DNA from: Streptomyces termitum
GTDB taxonomy: Bacteria; Actinomycetota; Actinomycetes; Streptomycetales; Streptomycetaceae
NCBI RefSeq assembly: GCF_014650175.1
Contig: NZ_BMUL01000002.1
Coordinates: forward strand, 191,150-255,149
DNA: 64,000 bases
Reading direction: 5' to 3'
Under the pieces are notes generated by a model. That model was not told the origin of the DNA, ran no database searches, and was given only the letters and a program-made list of their open reading frames with translations. Shown piece by piece: positions 37,395 to 46,269 of the stretch. How positions within the stretch are numbered: the stretch's first letter is position 1; each line of letters begins with the position of its first letter. Both the position numbers and the translations under genes were made by a program.

Positions 37395-38048
37395 TCAGGT
37401 GTCGTCGCCGAGGACCGGCTCGGGCAGCGAGCCGGCGTTGTGCTCCAGCAGGCGCCAGCCGCGCGCGCCCCCGCCCAGGACGGACCAGGAGCAGTTGGAG
37501 AGCCCGCCCAGGCCCTCCCAGTGGTGGGGCTCCAGGCCGAGGAGCCGGCCGATGGCGGTGCGGATGGTGCCGCCGTGGCTGACGACGACCAGGGTGCCGT
37601 CCTCCGGCAGCTTGTCGGCGTGCCGCAGGATCACCGGGGCGGCCCGGTCGGCCACCTCGGTCTCCAGCTCGCCGCCGCCCCGGCGGACCGGCTCGCCGCG
37701 CTTCCAGGCGGCGTACTGCTCGCCGTACCGCGCGATGATCTCCTCGTGGGTCAGCCCCTGCCACTCGCCCGCGTACGTCTCGCGCAGCGCGGCGTCGTGG
37801 GTGACGGGGAGCCCGGTGAGGGCGGCCAGCTCGGCGGCGGTGGCCGCCGTCCGCTTCAGGTCGGACGCGACGATCGCGTCCGGCCGGAGCGCGGCGAGCA
37901 GCCGGGCGGCGCGGCGGGCCTGGTGGATGCCGGCGTCCGTGAGCTCGATGTCGGTCGAGCCCTGGAAGCGGCGCTCCAGGTTCCAGGCGGTCTGGCCGTG
38001 GCGCCACAGCACGATGCGGCGGCCGGTGCCGCCCCTGGCGGTGCTCAG
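37395..38048 (-). CDS. Histidine phosphatase (phosphoglycerate mutase-like)
   Basis: 217 residues. It has the RHG catalytic motif in IVLWRHGQTAWN, followed by the phosphate-pocket REtYAGEWQG region, and VVSHGGTIR with the second histidine. Members dephosphorylate sugar phosphates, nucleotides or cofactor precursors; its place beside nadD and rsfS is conserved in actinobacteria. The only ATG/GTG/TTG start gives VLWRHG and would cut the first beta strand. A CTG at 38048 overlaps the rsfS stop (CTGA), has GGTGAG upstream and restores GRRIVLWRHG, so I use it. Confidence 0.85.
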   Translation of the reverse strand: MSTARGGTGRRIVLWRHGQTAWNLERRFQGSTDIELTDAGIHQARRAARLLAALRPDAIVASDLKRTAATAAELAALTGLPVTHDAALRETYAGEWQGLTHEEIIARYGEQYAAWKRGEPVRRGGGELETEVADRAAPVILRHADKLPEDGTLVVVSHGGTIRTAIGRLLGLEPHHWEGLGGLSNCSWSVLGGGARGWRLLEHNAGSLPEPVLGDDT

Positions 38049-38482
38049 CTCAGCTCACCGTCCGCCCCGTCGGCGCCGGTCAGGGCGGCGTGCTCGGCGG
38101 CCTTGCCGCGGGTCTTGAGGGCGTCCTCGGGCAGGGGCAGCTCGGGGCAGTCCTTCCAGAGCCGCTCCAGGGCGTAGAAGACGCGCTCCTCGCTGTGCTG
38201 GACGTGGACGACGATGTCGACGTAGTCCAGGAGGATCCAGCGGGCGTCGCGGTCGCCCTCGCGGCGGACCGGCTTGGCGCCGAGTTCCTTGAGGAGCCGC
38301 TCCTCGATCTCGTCGACGATCGACTTGACCTGGCGGTCGTTGGGCGCGGAGGCGAGCAGGAAGGCGTCGGTGATCGACAGCACGTCGCTGACGTCGTACG
38401 CGATGATGTCGTGCGCGAGCCGGTCGGCGGCCGCCTGGGCGGCGGCGTTGACGAGTTCGATGGAGCGGTCCGTGGCGGTCAC
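38045..38482 (-). CDS. rsfS: Ribosomal silencing factor RsfS
   Basis: 145 residues. It binds L14 on the 50S subunit and blocks subunit joining during starvation. Conserved stretches are DIIAYDVSDVLSITDAFLLA, RQVKSIVDEIEERL and ARWILLDYVDIVVHVQ with a final YALERLWKD. The GTG at 38482 follows GAAAG by seven bases and gives the family N-terminus VTATDRSIELV. Downstream of nadD and the LCP-like gene in one operon, and coupled to the phosphatase gene. Confidence 0.93.
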   Translation of the reverse strand: MTATDRSIELVNAAAQAAADRLAHDIIAYDVSDVLSITDAFLLASAPNDRQVKSIVDEIEERLLKELGAKPVRREGDRDARWILLDYVDIVVHVQHSEERVFYALERLWKDCPELPLPEDALKTRGKAAEHAALTGADGADGELS

Positions 38483-38551
38483 AAGCAGGCTTTCGTCGGC
38501 GGTCCAGTACCCCTCAAGGGTCTCACGGACCGCCGACGACCCCACAAACGT

Positions 38552-40285
38552 TTACGGAGCGCCCGGAATCTCGTAGTCCCGGCCGAGGACGACGGTGACG
38601 GCGGCGGTGCCGAAGGGCTTGCCCTTGACGGCCGCGGAGGCGGGCAGTCCGAGGGTCTTGGCGACCTCGGCGGCCGTGTCCTTCTGGGCGTCGTCGGCGT
38701 AGACGACCTCGGACTTCGCCTGGCTGTCGGCCTTGGTGCCGCCGACGAAGACGTAGCCGCCGTTGATGAGGACGATCTTGGCCGCCTCGGTGGCGTCCTT
38801 GCCGGAGGCGTCCTTGATCGAGACGCGCGGGACGCCGCCGGTGTCGGGGGCGGTGACCTTGCCGCCGAGGACGTCCTTGACCACGCCGTCGCCGGCGCCC
38901 TCGGCGAGCGAGCCGTCCTCGCCGACGGGGAGCACGGTCGTCTTGTAGGCGCCGGTCTTGGCGTGGTCGGCGAGCTTGGCGAGGGAGGCGCCGAGGTCCT
39001 TCTCGGGGAGGGAGGGGTCGGCGATCTGCTGGAGGTACTCGATGGCGGTGGTGGCGTTCTTCGCGTCGCTGGGCAGCTTGCGGAGCAGGCCGCCGACGAC
39101 CTGGCCGAAGCGCTGGAGCTGCTTGGCCTCGGCCTCGCCGGCGCCCCGGTGGGTGGCGTAGGCGACGGCGGCGCGGCCGTTCAGGGTCTGCTTCTCGCCC
39201 TGGGCGACGAGCGGCTCGGCGCCCTTCTTGCCCTTGGGGTCCGGGATCGCCACGTCGGTGTCGACGTCGACGCCGCCGAGGTACTCGACGAGGTTCTCCA
39301 GGTACGGGGTGTCCAGGCGCCAGGTGCCGGCGAGCTTGGCGCCGAGGAGGTTGCCGAGGGCCTCGCGGGTGCCGCTGGAGCCGTCGTCCTCGACGGACTT
39401 GCCGAGGGTGGTGGTGGCGCCCTCGGTGTCGGCGACGGCGAGCGCGTTGGGGAGCAGGACGGTGGTGCCCTGTCGGGTGGTGCTGTTGTCGACGAGGAGG
39501 GCGGTGGACGTGGCGCCGCCGGCGGTGTCGTGGAGGTGGAGGACGATCGTGGCCCGCTGCTGCGGGCCGGTGGCGGCGGCCTGCTTCTGCTCGGGCTCGC
39601 CGGTGCCGGGGAGCAGACCGGCCGACCAGAGGTAGCCGAGGCCGCCGACGACGGCGAGGGCGAGGACGACGCCGAGCGCGACGATCCGGTTGCGGCCGCG
39701 GCGGCGGGCCTCCTCGCGGCGCTCGGAGCGGCTCTCGGTGAACTTGAGCCAGTCGATGACGTCCTCGGAGTCCTCGTCGGGCTCCTCGATGAAGGAGAAC
39801 TGCTCGGTCCGGTAGTCGCGGTCGTCGTCCCCGGCCGCGGGCCGGGGCACCCGGGGCGCGGCGGCGGGCGCCTGGGGCACGGGGGCGGGCCGCTGGCCGG
39901 GGACACCGGCGGGGGCGGCGGTGGGCGCGGCGGGCACGGGCGCCGGGGCGGCGGGGGCGGGCGCGACGGGTTCGGGGGCCTGCCAGCCCTGCTGTCCTCC
40001 GGCGTAGGGGTCGTACGGGTCGTGGACGGGCTGCTGGGGCGCGTAGCCCTGCGGGACGGCGTAGGGGTCGTACGGCTGCTGCGGGGGCTGCTGCGGCTGC
40101 TGTTCCTGCGGCTGGGCGTAGGCGTCGTAGCCGTACGCCTGCCGCTGGTCGGCGTACGGGTCGTACGCCTGCTGCCCGGGGGGCGGGGTCTGCTGCTGGT
40201 ACACCGGCTGCCCGTACGCGTCGTAGCCGATGATCTGCGGCTGCTGCGGGTAGTACGGGTCGTACGGGTTCTGCTGGTCGTTCAC
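38552..40285 (-). CDS. LCP-like (LytR-CpsA-Psr) membrane protein with LytR_C domain
   Basis: 577 residues. A cytoplasmic N-terminal part (1-195) is low-complexity, Gln/Pro/Tyr-rich with repeated YDPY units. One membrane helix follows (about 199-220, RIVALGVVLALAVVGGLGYL). Then comes an extracytoplasmic LCP-like domain (LDTPYLENLVEYLGGVDVDT, LNGRAAVAYATHRG, LQRFGQVVGGLL) and a C-terminal LytR_C domain (VPRVSIKDASGKDATEA). LCP enzymes attach teichoic-acid-like or arabinogalactan polymers to peptidoglycan. The arginine of the usual SIPRD motif and the RTR motif are not present (VLLPNALAV, YATHRG), so catalysis is doubtful. Located between nadD and rsfS; GTG start with GGGGAGG upstream. Confidence 0.82.
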   Translation of the reverse strand: MNDQQNPYDPYYPQQPQIIGYDAYGQPVYQQQTPPPGQQAYDPYADQRQAYGYDAYAQPQEQQPQQPPQQPYDPYAVPQGYAPQQPVHDPYDPYAGGQQGWQAPEPVAPAPAAPAPVPAAPTAAPAGVPGQRPAPVPQAPAAAPRVPRPAAGDDDRDYRTEQFSFIEEPDEDSEDVIDWLKFTESRSERREEARRRGRNRIVALGVVLALAVVGGLGYLWSAGLLPGTGEPEQKQAAATGPQQRATIVLHLHDTAGGATSTALLVDNSTTRQGTTVLLPNALAVADTEGATTTLGKSVEDDGSSGTREALGNLLGAKLAGTWRLDTPYLENLVEYLGGVDVDTDVAIPDPKGKKGAEPLVAQGEKQTLNGRAAVAYATHRGAGEAEAKQLQRFGQVVGGLLRKLPSDAKNATTAIEYLQQIADPSLPEKDLGASLAKLADHAKTGAYKTTVLPVGEDGSLAEGAGDGVVKDVLGGKVTAPDTGGVPRVSIKDASGKDATEAAKIVLINGGYVFVGGTKADSQAKSEVVYADDAQKDTAAEVAKTLGLPASAAVKGKPFGTAAVTVVLGRDYEIPGAP

Positions 40286-40305
40286 CGGTGGCCCCTCCCC
40301 GGGTG

Positions 40306-40926
40306 TCACTCGCCTCGGTACAGCTGGCGCTTGTCGATGTAGCGGACCACGCCGTCCGGGACGAGATACCAGACGGGATCGCTCTTGGCGACCCGGGCGC
40401 GGCAGTCGGTGGACGAGATGGCGAGGGCGGGCACCTCGACGAGGGAGACGCCGCCCTTGGGCAGTCCGTCGTCGGTGAGGTCGTGGCCCGGCCGGGTGAC
40501 GCCGATGAAGTGGGCGAGGGCGAAGAGTTCCTCCGCGTCGCGCCAGGTGAGGATCTGGGCGAGGGCGTCGGCCCCGGTGATGAAGAAGAGGTCGGCGTCG
40601 GCGTTGAGGGAGCGCAGTTCGCGCAGGGTGTCGATGGTGTAGGTCGCGCCGCCGCGGTCGATGTCGATGCGGCTGACCGAGAACTGCGGGTTGGAGGCCG
40701 TGGCGATGACCGTCATCAGGTACCGGTCCTCGGCGGGCGACACGGCCTTGTCGCTCTTCTGCCACGGTTCACCGGTCGGTACGAAGACCACCTCGTCCAG
40801 GTGGAACAGCGCGGCGACCTCGCTGGCCGCCACCAGGTGTCCGTGGTGGACCGGATCGAACGTCCCGCCCATCACGCCGAGACGGCGCTTGCCGCGGCCG
40901 CCAGTAGGCACTTCCTGCTCTCCCAT
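40306..40926 (-). CDS. nadD: Nicotinate-nucleotide adenylyltransferase
   Basis: 206 residues. It makes nicotinate adenine dinucleotide from NaMN and ATP in NAD synthesis. The nucleotidyltransferase motifs are [12 protein letters not shown] (HxGH) and [11 protein letters not shown] (SSTxxR), with [10 protein letters not shown] between. ATG 40926 was chosen because a TAGGCT box lies eight bases upstream. First gene of a run nadD, LCP-like, rsfS, phosphatase. Confidence 0.95.
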   Translation of the reverse strand: MGEQEVPTGGRGKRRLGVMGGTFDPVHHGHLVAASEVAALFHLDEVVFVPTGEPWQKSDKAVSPAEDRYLMTVIATASNPQFSVSRIDIDRGGATYTIDTLRELRSLNADADLFFITGADALAQILTWRDAEELFALAHFIGVTRPGHDLTDDGLPKGGVSLVEVPALAISSTDCRARVAKSDPVWYLVPDGVVRYIDKRQLYRGE

Positions 40927-40934
40927 GCGTGCAG

Positions 40935-40940
40935 AGCCTA
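40935..40940 (-). promoter_or_regulatory. -10 box TAGGCT, leaderless nadD operon
   Basis: TAGGCT, eight bases, ATG 40926, no ribosome site. Confidence 0.5.
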
Positions 40941-40990
40941 CTGGCACGGCCGCGGGCACCGACCCGGCGGCCTCCCGGTCGGCGTCCGGC

Positions 40991-41155
40991 TCAGCGGTCG
41001 CGGTTGAAGCGCGTGGTGATCCAGAGCAGCAGCATGAGCGCGATGAAGGCGCCGACGCCGGTGACGTACGGGCTCAGGCTCTCGTGGTTGCCACCGTGCT
41101 CGGCGCCCTCGGAGGCGAGCGTGACGAGGTTGGCGGCGGTGCTGTGGAGGCTCAT
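40991..41155 (-). CDS. Small single-pass membrane protein
   Basis: 54 residues: a short polar N-terminus, one membrane helix ([16 protein letters not shown], about 33-48) and a basic end RFNRDR. Upstream of nadD, 64 bases away. Codon bias is that of a true gene. Unknown function; a 16-codon longer start is possible. Confidence 0.65.
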   Translation of the reverse strand: MSLHSTAANLVTLASEGAEHGGNHESLSPYVTGVGAFIALMLLLWITTRFNRDR

Positions 41156-41239
41156 CTTCGGCAGACCTATCCGATCGGGGGTGGGAGCGGAGACTTCGCG
41201 CACATCGTATGCGGCACGTCACGGCCGTCTCACGCCGAC

Positions 41240-41476
41240 TCAGGCGTTGGCGTCCCCCGCGTCCTCGGAGGCACCCCGGGCGGCGGTGTCGGCGGGCCGG
41301 CCGCCGGGCTCGTCGGCGGTCTCGCCCCGGCGGTAGCCGCGGAGCAGGAACCAGGCGAGGAGGGCGCCGCCGACCATCGAGACCAGTAGCACGACGCGCA
41401 GTGTGTTGCCGGGCCCCTGCGGGGCGGCGGCGGCGAGTTCGGTGAGGGCGGCGGCGGCCGTCGCGATGTCCGGCAT
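41240..41476 (-). CDS. Small membrane protein
   Basis: 78 residues. One clear membrane helix (VVLLVSMVGGALLAWFLL, about 28-45) is preceded by an Ala-rich helix and followed by a basic RGYRRGE and an acidic Ala/Gly tail. ATG 41476 has GAGGGAG nine bases upstream. Unknown function; divergent from the M48 protease gene. Confidence 0.68.
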   Translation of the reverse strand: MPDIATAAAALTELAAAAPQGPGNTLRVVLLVSMVGGALLAWFLLRGYRRGETADEPGGRPADTAARGASEDAGDANA

Positions 41477-41549
41477 GGGGTCGTGCTCCCTCGTTGTCCA
41501 CAGGGCCCCAGTTGTCCACAGCCCTCCGGCACACGGTAGCGCCCTCGCC

Positions 41550-41555
41550 TAGGCT
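41550..41555 (+). promoter_or_regulatory. -10 box TAGGCT before the M48 protease gene
   Basis: TAGGCT 54 bases before the chosen start, giving a leader of about 48 bases that contains the ribosome site AAGGGGG. Confidence 0.45.
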
Positions 41556-41609
41556 GGGGCGTGTCAGGGGGACGAGTACCGACGCGTACGGATGGACAAG
41601 GGGGCGTTC

Positions 41610-42746
41610 ATGACCGGAAACAACGGCGGGGACCAGCACGGAGGCGTGCCGAGCAGGCAGCGCAAGCGGTTCCCCGGCATCTCCTCGCGGGCCTACGAGC
41701 ACCCGGCGGACCGCTCGGCGCTGGTGGCGCTGCGGAAGCTGAGCGGCTTCGACACCGTGTTCAAGACGCTGAGCGGGCTGCTGCCCGAGCGCAGTCTCAG
41801 GCTGCTCTTCCTCTCGGACTCCGTCCGGGTGAGCGACGCGCAGTTCATCCACCTCAACGACATGCTGCGGGACGCCTGTTACATCCTGGACCTGGAGAAG
41901 GTCCCGCCGATGTACGTGACCCAGGACCCGGTGCCGAACGCGATGTGCGTGGGCCTGGACGAGCCCGTGATCGTGCTGACGACGGGGCTGGTCGAGCTGC
42001 TCGACGAGGAGGAGATGCGGGCGGTGATCGGCCATGAGGTCGGGCACGCCCTGTCGGGGCACGCGGTCTACCGGACGGTGCTGTTCTTCCTGACGAGCGT
42101 GGCGCTGAAGGTGGCCTGGATCCCGCTGGGGAACGTGGCGGTGATGGCGCTCGTGACGGCGCTGCGCGAGTGGTTCCGCAAGTCGGAGCTGTCGGCGGAC
42201 CGGGCGGGCCTGCTGGTGGGCCAGGACCTGCGGGCGTCGATGCGGGGCCTGATGAAGATCGCCGGCGGCAACCACCTGCACGAGATGAACGTGGACGCCT
42301 TCCTCGCCCAGGCGGAGGAGTACGAGAAGGGCGGGGACCTGCGGGACTCGGTCCTGAAGATCCTGAACGTGCTGCCGCGTTCGCACCCCTTCACCACCGT
42401 GCGGGCGGCGGAGCTGAAGAAGTGGTCGGAGAGCCGGGACTTCCAGCGGCTGATGGACGGCCACTACCCGAAGCGGTCGGAGGACGGGGACGCCTCGGTG
42501 CGGGACTCCTTCCGGGAGTCCGCCGGGCACTACGCGCAGACGGTGAAGGACAGCAGGGATCCGCTGTTCAAGCTCGTCGGGGACATAGCCGGCGGGGCCG
42601 GGGACCTGGCGGGCGACCTGGGCGGGAAGCTGCGGACCGTGTTCGGCGGCGGGGACCGGAAGGACTCCGGCGGCGGGACGGACCGGGGCGACGGCGGGAA
42701 GGCCGACGGGGGGAAGGCCGACGGGGGCTCCGGCAAGGACGCCTGA
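41610..42746 (+). CDS. M48-family zinc metallopeptidase
   Basis: 378 residues. The zinc site is HEVGHALSGHA (HExxH) with a third ligand in KSELSADRAGLL. A hydrophobic segment follows the active site (VLFFLTSVALKVAWIPLG), so it is probably membrane-associated with a cytoplasmic-facing site, like HtpX relatives that clear damaged membrane proteins. The C-terminus is a Gly/Lys/Asp repeat (GGKADGGKADGG). ATG 41610 has AAGGGGG at proper distance; an ATG 18 bases earlier has none. Convergent with the next gene. Confidence 0.88.
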   Translation: MTGNNGGDQHGGVPSRQRKRFPGISSRAYEHPADRSALVALRKLSGFDTVFKTLSGLLPERSLRLLFLSDSVRVSDAQFIHLNDMLRDACYILDLEKVPPMYVTQDPVPNAMCVGLDEPVIVLTTGLVELLDEEEMRAVIGHEVGHALSGHAVYRTVLFFLTSVALKVAWIPLGNVAVMALVTALREWFRKSELSADRAGLLVGQDLRASMRGLMKIAGGNHLHEMNVDAFLAQAEEYEKGGDLRDSVLKILNVLPRSHPFTTVRAAELKKWSESRDFQRLMDGHYPKRSEDGDASVRDSFRESAGHYAQTVKDSRDPLFKLVGDIAGGAGDLAGDLGGKLRTVFGGGDRKDSGGGTDRGDGGKADGGKADGGSGKDA

Positions 42747-42766
42747 GCCGGCGGGCCCCGCCGGGG

Positions 42767-43837
42767 TCAGGGCCGGGGCTGGGCCGCGGGGTCGAGGGCG
42801 CCGCAGAGGGCGGCGGTCCCGGGGCCGCCGGTGGCGTACGGGTCGGTGAGGACCGGCCGGGCTCCGGCCGGGGGCTTCTCCCCGGCCAGGAGCGGCGCGA
42901 GCCCGCCCGCGGTGTCGGCGCCGCACGCCTGCGGCCCGGCCTCGACGGTGCTGGTGAGCAGTTCGGCCCGGTGCATGCGCAGGTCCTCGCGATCGAAGCG
43001 GAGGCGCAGGGTGCGGTGGACCGTGAAGAGGGAGGCGGGCGCGGTGGCCGGGCCCTGGGCGGGGCGCAGGACATAGGTGAAGGTGTGGTCGGCGGTGACG
43101 TCCAGGGTGTCGGCGGCGACCTCGGCGAAGCCGAGGGTGCCCTGCACGCGGGGCGCGGGGGCGGCGACGGTGACCCGGCGGGGGTCGAAGCGGACCAGCC
43201 AGGCGGCGACGGCGTGCCGGCCGTCGTCGGCGGGCCGGTCGACGCTGCGGTCGAACTGGGCGAGCTGGTCGGGGTCGATCAGCAGGCGGGCGGGCCGGAC
43301 GGTCTGACCGGCGAGGACGTCGGGCTCCAGGGAGGAGGCGACGAGGTAGTCCTTGGCGATGCTGAGGGCGGTGACGATCTGGCCCTCGGAGAAGTGGAGG
43401 GTGCGGGCGGGGATCGGGAGGTTGATGCCGGCGGCCGCGGTGCGGTGGGCGGCGGCGGGGCTGCGGGCGAGGAGCCGGGCGGGGTCGCCGCCGGGGACGG
43501 GGCCCTGCGGGGCGAGCGGGACGACGGTGGTCCGCAGGGGTTCGGCGGGCTGGTCGGGCGGGGGCTGGTAGGGGTTGCGCAGGCCGAGGTAGAAGGCCGT
43601 GCCGAAGGCCAGGAGGATCAGCAGGACCAGGAGGAGTGCCTGGCCGGAGCCGCGGCGGGCGGGGCCGGGGCGGCTGCGGACGGCGAGCGCGTGCTCGCCC
43701 ATCCGTTCCCGGGCGGAGTACTCCTGGAGGTGGGCAGCGCGGACGAACGCCTCGTCGAAGACGAGGGACCGGTACTCGTCCTCTCCGCCGGGGAGTCCCT
43801 CGGGATTCCCCTCAGGCGGGTCGCCACGCCCTGCCAT
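42767..43837 (-). CDS. Membrane-anchored protein with FDExFVRAA motif (paralogue 1)
   Basis: 356 residues. A cytoplasmic N-terminus carries LVFDEAFVRAAHLQEYSARE, then one membrane helix (about 66-86, ALLLVLLILLAFGTAFYLGL) and a 270-residue extracytoplasmic domain rich in beta prediction with two cysteines near the end. The same N-terminal motif is in the neighbouring protein at 43969-44607. Function unknown. TACCCT lies six bases before the ATG (leaderless). Confidence 0.75.
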   Translation of the reverse strand: MAGRGDPPEGNPEGLPGGEDEYRSLVFDEAFVRAAHLQEYSARERMGEHALAVRSRPGPARRGSGQALLLVLLILLAFGTAFYLGLRNPYQPPPDQPAEPLRTTVVPLAPQGPVPGGDPARLLARSPAAAHRTAAAGINLPIPARTLHFSEGQIVTALSIAKDYLVASSLEPDVLAGQTVRPARLLIDPDQLAQFDRSVDRPADDGRHAVAAWLVRFDPRRVTVAAPAPRVQGTLGFAEVAADTLDVTADHTFTYVLRPAQGPATAPASLFTVHRTLRLRFDREDLRMHRAELLTSTVEAGPQACGADTAGGLAPLLAGEKPPAGARPVLTDPYATGGPGTAALCGALDPAAQPRP

Positions 43838-43843
43838 ACCTTC

Positions 43844-43849
43844 AGGGTA
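43844..43849 (-). promoter_or_regulatory. -10 box TACCCT, leaderless FDExFVRAA gene 1
   Basis: TACCCT, six bases (GAAGGT), ATG 43837. Confidence 0.5.
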
Positions 43850-43968
43850 GGTCGGCGGGGGCTTCGGTAAACGCTCCGGTGCGCGACAAGTCCGGAAGTC
43901 CTCCGCGGTTGTCCGCCGTCGGGGGGGGTGCGGGCGGGCTCGTGCGGAAAGGGCCCGTGCGGGTGGGG

Positions 43969-44607
43969 TCAGGGGGTGTCGGCGGCCGGCGGGGCCGTCC
44001 GGGTGATGGTCGGGGGCAGTGCGCCGACCGGGTGAGCGACGGCGGTCGCGGGGGTGCCGGTGAGCACCGGCACCGGGGGGCCGGCGGCCGGGGAGGCGGT
44101 GGGTGCCGGGGTGGGCTGGTCGACGCCGGTGGAGGCCGGGGGGACCTGGTCCTGCTCGTTGCCGACGGCGCCCCGGTAGACGGCGCTGAAGGCGAGGGCG
44201 ACCATGCCGACGCCCATGAGGAGGGCGAGGACCCAGGCGACGGGGCGGTGCCAGCGGGCGCTGCCCCGGTAGGGGCGCAGGGCGCCGCCGTGGCGGCCGT
44301 AGGGGCTGGCGTCGTCGCCGATGTCGTCGGGTTCGTAGGTGGGGCCGTGGGGGTCGCGGGCGTCGCCGTAGGGGTCCTCGTCGGCGGTGCGGCGGCCGGT
44401 GCGGGCGCGGGCCGCTTCGGTCTCCGCCTCGGCGCGGGCCTGGGCGGCGGCGAGGAGCCGCTCGACGGCGCTGGGCTCGTGGAAGGCGGCGGCCCGGACG
44501 AAGTCCTCGTCGAAGACCACGTCCCAGCGGCCCTCGGCGGCGCCTCCGCGCTCGTCGTCGGGCTCCCAGCCGTTCGGGGACGGCTTGCCCCCCACGTCGT
44601 CCGGCAC
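43969..44607 (-). CDS. Membrane protein with FDExFVRAA motif (paralogue 2)
   Basis: 212 residues. Near the N-terminus it reads WDVVFDEDFVRAAAFHEPSA, matching paralogue 1. A charged linker with Asp/Tyr/Gly units follows, then one membrane helix (about 124-144, VAWVLALLMGVGMVALAFSA), and a short Pro/Thr-rich extracytoplasmic tail lacking the large domain of paralogue 1. GTG 44607 lies six bases after TACTCT. Function unknown; the two genes are adjacent on the same strand with separate promoters. Confidence 0.72.
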   Translation of the reverse strand: MPDDVGGKPSPNGWEPDDERGGAAEGRWDVVFDEDFVRAAAFHEPSAVERLLAAAQARAEAETEAARARTGRRTADEDPYGDARDPHGPTYEPDDIGDDASPYGRHGGALRPYRGSARWHRPVAWVLALLMGVGMVALAFSAVYRGAVGNEQDQVPPASTGVDQPTPAPTASPAAGPPVPVLTGTPATAVAHPVGALPPTITRTAPPAADTP

Positions 44608-44613
44608 GGTTTC

Positions 44614-44619
44614 AGAGTA
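44614..44619 (-). promoter_or_regulatory. -10 box TACTCT, leaderless FDExFVRAA gene 2
   Basis: TACTCT, six bases (GAAACC), GTG 44607. Confidence 0.5.
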
Positions 44620-44705
44620 GACCCGGGAGGGGTGTTTGGGCAGGGAGAGTGCGAAGTCTCCCCGCCCGTACCGACCCGTACCGAAAGGAGGTGTGCGGGA
44701 GGGTG

Positions 44706-45989
44706 TTACCGGATGTGGCCGTCGCCGGTCACGATGTACTTGGTGGAGGTGAGCTCCGGAAGGCCCATGGGGCCCCGGGCGTGGAGCTTCTGGGTGGAGA
44801 TGCCGATCTCGGCGCCGAAGCCGAACTGTCCGCCGTCCGTGAAGCGGGTGGAGGCGTTGACGGCCACCGTGGTGGAGTCGACCAGCTGGGTGAAGCGGCG
44901 CGCCGCGGCCTGCGAGGTGGTGACGATGGCCTCGGTGTGGCCGGAGCTCCACGTGCGGATGTGTTCGACGGCCTTGTCGAGGGAGTCGACCACGGCGGCG
45001 GCGATGTCGTGGGAGAGGTATTCGGTCTCCCAGTCCTCGGGGGTGGCCGGGACGACGGTGGCCTTGGTGTCCCCGGCGTGGGCGAGGACCCGCTCGTCGG
45101 CGTGGACGGTGACGCCGGCCTCGGCGAGGGCGTCGAGGGCCCGGGGCAGGAAGGCGGCGGCGACGTCCTGGTGGACGAGGAGGGTCTCGGCGGCGTTGCA
45201 GACGCTGACCCGGTGGGCCTTGGAGTTGACGAGGATCTCGACGGCCATGTCGAGGTCGGTCTCGGCGTCGACGTAGACGTGGCAGTTGCCGGTGCCGGTC
45301 TCGATGACCGGGACGGTGGACTGCTCGACGACGGTGCGGATGAGGGAGGCGCCGCCGCGCGGGATGAGGACGTCGACGAGGCCGCGGGCGCGCATCAGTT
45401 CGCGGACGGAGTCGCGGGACTCGCCGGGGACGAGCTGGACGGCGTCGGCGGGCAGTCCGGCGCCGCCGACGGCGTCGCGCAGGACCGTCACGAGGGCGGT
45501 GTTGGAGGCGTAGGCGGAGGAGGAGCCGCGCAGGAGGACGGCGTTGCCGGACTTGAGGCAGAGGGCGGCGGCGTCGACGGTGACGTTGGGGCGGGCCTCG
45601 TAGATGATGCCGACGACGCCGAGGGGGACGCGGACCTGGCGGAGGTCGATCCCGTTGGGCAGGGTCGAGCCGCGGACGACCTCGCCGACCGGGTCGGGCA
45701 GGGCGGCGACGTGGCGGACGTCGGCGGCGATGGCGCGGACCCGCTCGGGGGTGAGGGTGAGCCGGTCGATGACGGACTCGCTGGTGCCGGCCTCGCGGGC
45801 CTTGGCGATGTCCTCGGCGTTGGCCTCGACGATCTCCGCGGTGCGGACTTCGAGGGCGTCCGCGATCGCGAGGAGGGCGGCGTCCTTGACGGCGCGCGGC
45901 AGTGGCGCGATCTGGGCGGCGGCGCCACGGGCCCGGTAGGCGGCCCGGGTGACCGGGGTGAGGTTGTCGAGGGGCGTGAGCGAGGTCAT
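44706..45989 (-). CDS. proA: Gamma-glutamyl phosphate reductase
   Basis: 427 residues. Second enzyme of proline synthesis: it reduces glutamyl-5-phosphate with NADPH. Aldehyde-dehydrogenase fold with the active-site cysteine in [14 protein letters not shown], plus [14 protein letters not shown] and [18 protein letters not shown] at the C-terminus. ATG 45989 lies six bases after TACCCT. The partner proB is 1 kb upstream with one small gene between. Confidence 0.96.
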   Translation of the reverse strand: MTSLTPLDNLTPVTRAAYRARGAAAQIAPLPRAVKDAALLAIADALEVRTAEIVEANAEDIAKAREAGTSESVIDRLTLTPERVRAIAADVRHVAALPDPVGEVVRGSTLPNGIDLRQVRVPLGVVGIIYEARPNVTVDAAALCLKSGNAVLLRGSSSAYASNTALVTVLRDAVGGAGLPADAVQLVPGESRDSVRELMRARGLVDVLIPRGGASLIRTVVEQSTVPVIETGTGNCHVYVDAETDLDMAVEILVNSKAHRVSVCNAAETLLVHQDVAAAFLPRALDALAEAGVTVHADERVLAHAGDTKATVVPATPEDWETEYLSHDIAAAVVDSLDKAVEHIRTWSSGHTEAIVTTSQAAARRFTQLVDSTTVAVNASTRFTDGGQFGFGAEIGISTQKLHARGPMGLPELTSTKYIVTGDGHIR

Positions 45990-45995
45990 GCCCGC

Positions 45996-46001
45996 AGGGT
46001 A
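45996..46001 (-). promoter_or_regulatory. -10 box TACCCT, leaderless proA
   Basis: TACCCT, six bases, ATG 45989, no Shine-Dalgarno. Confidence 0.5.
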
Positions 46002-46269
46002 CTGGCACGGAAGGGGGCGTTCGGCACGGATGAGGGGCGTATCCCGCAGTGCGAGACGCGTCGGTGCCGCCGGGCGGTGCCGGGTGGCGGCGGTCCGTCC
46101 GCCCGCTTCGGGAGTGGTGGCGTCGGTGTCCGGATTTCGCCGGTGCCGGTGGCGTCCCGTGCCGTCCTCCGGCGTGCGGTGGACGGCCGTCCGCGCCCCC
46201 GCCGTGGTCCGGCGCCGGGCCGCCCCGGGGGTGCGGGCGCCGGGCCGGGAGGGGCGGGGTGCGGAGGGG

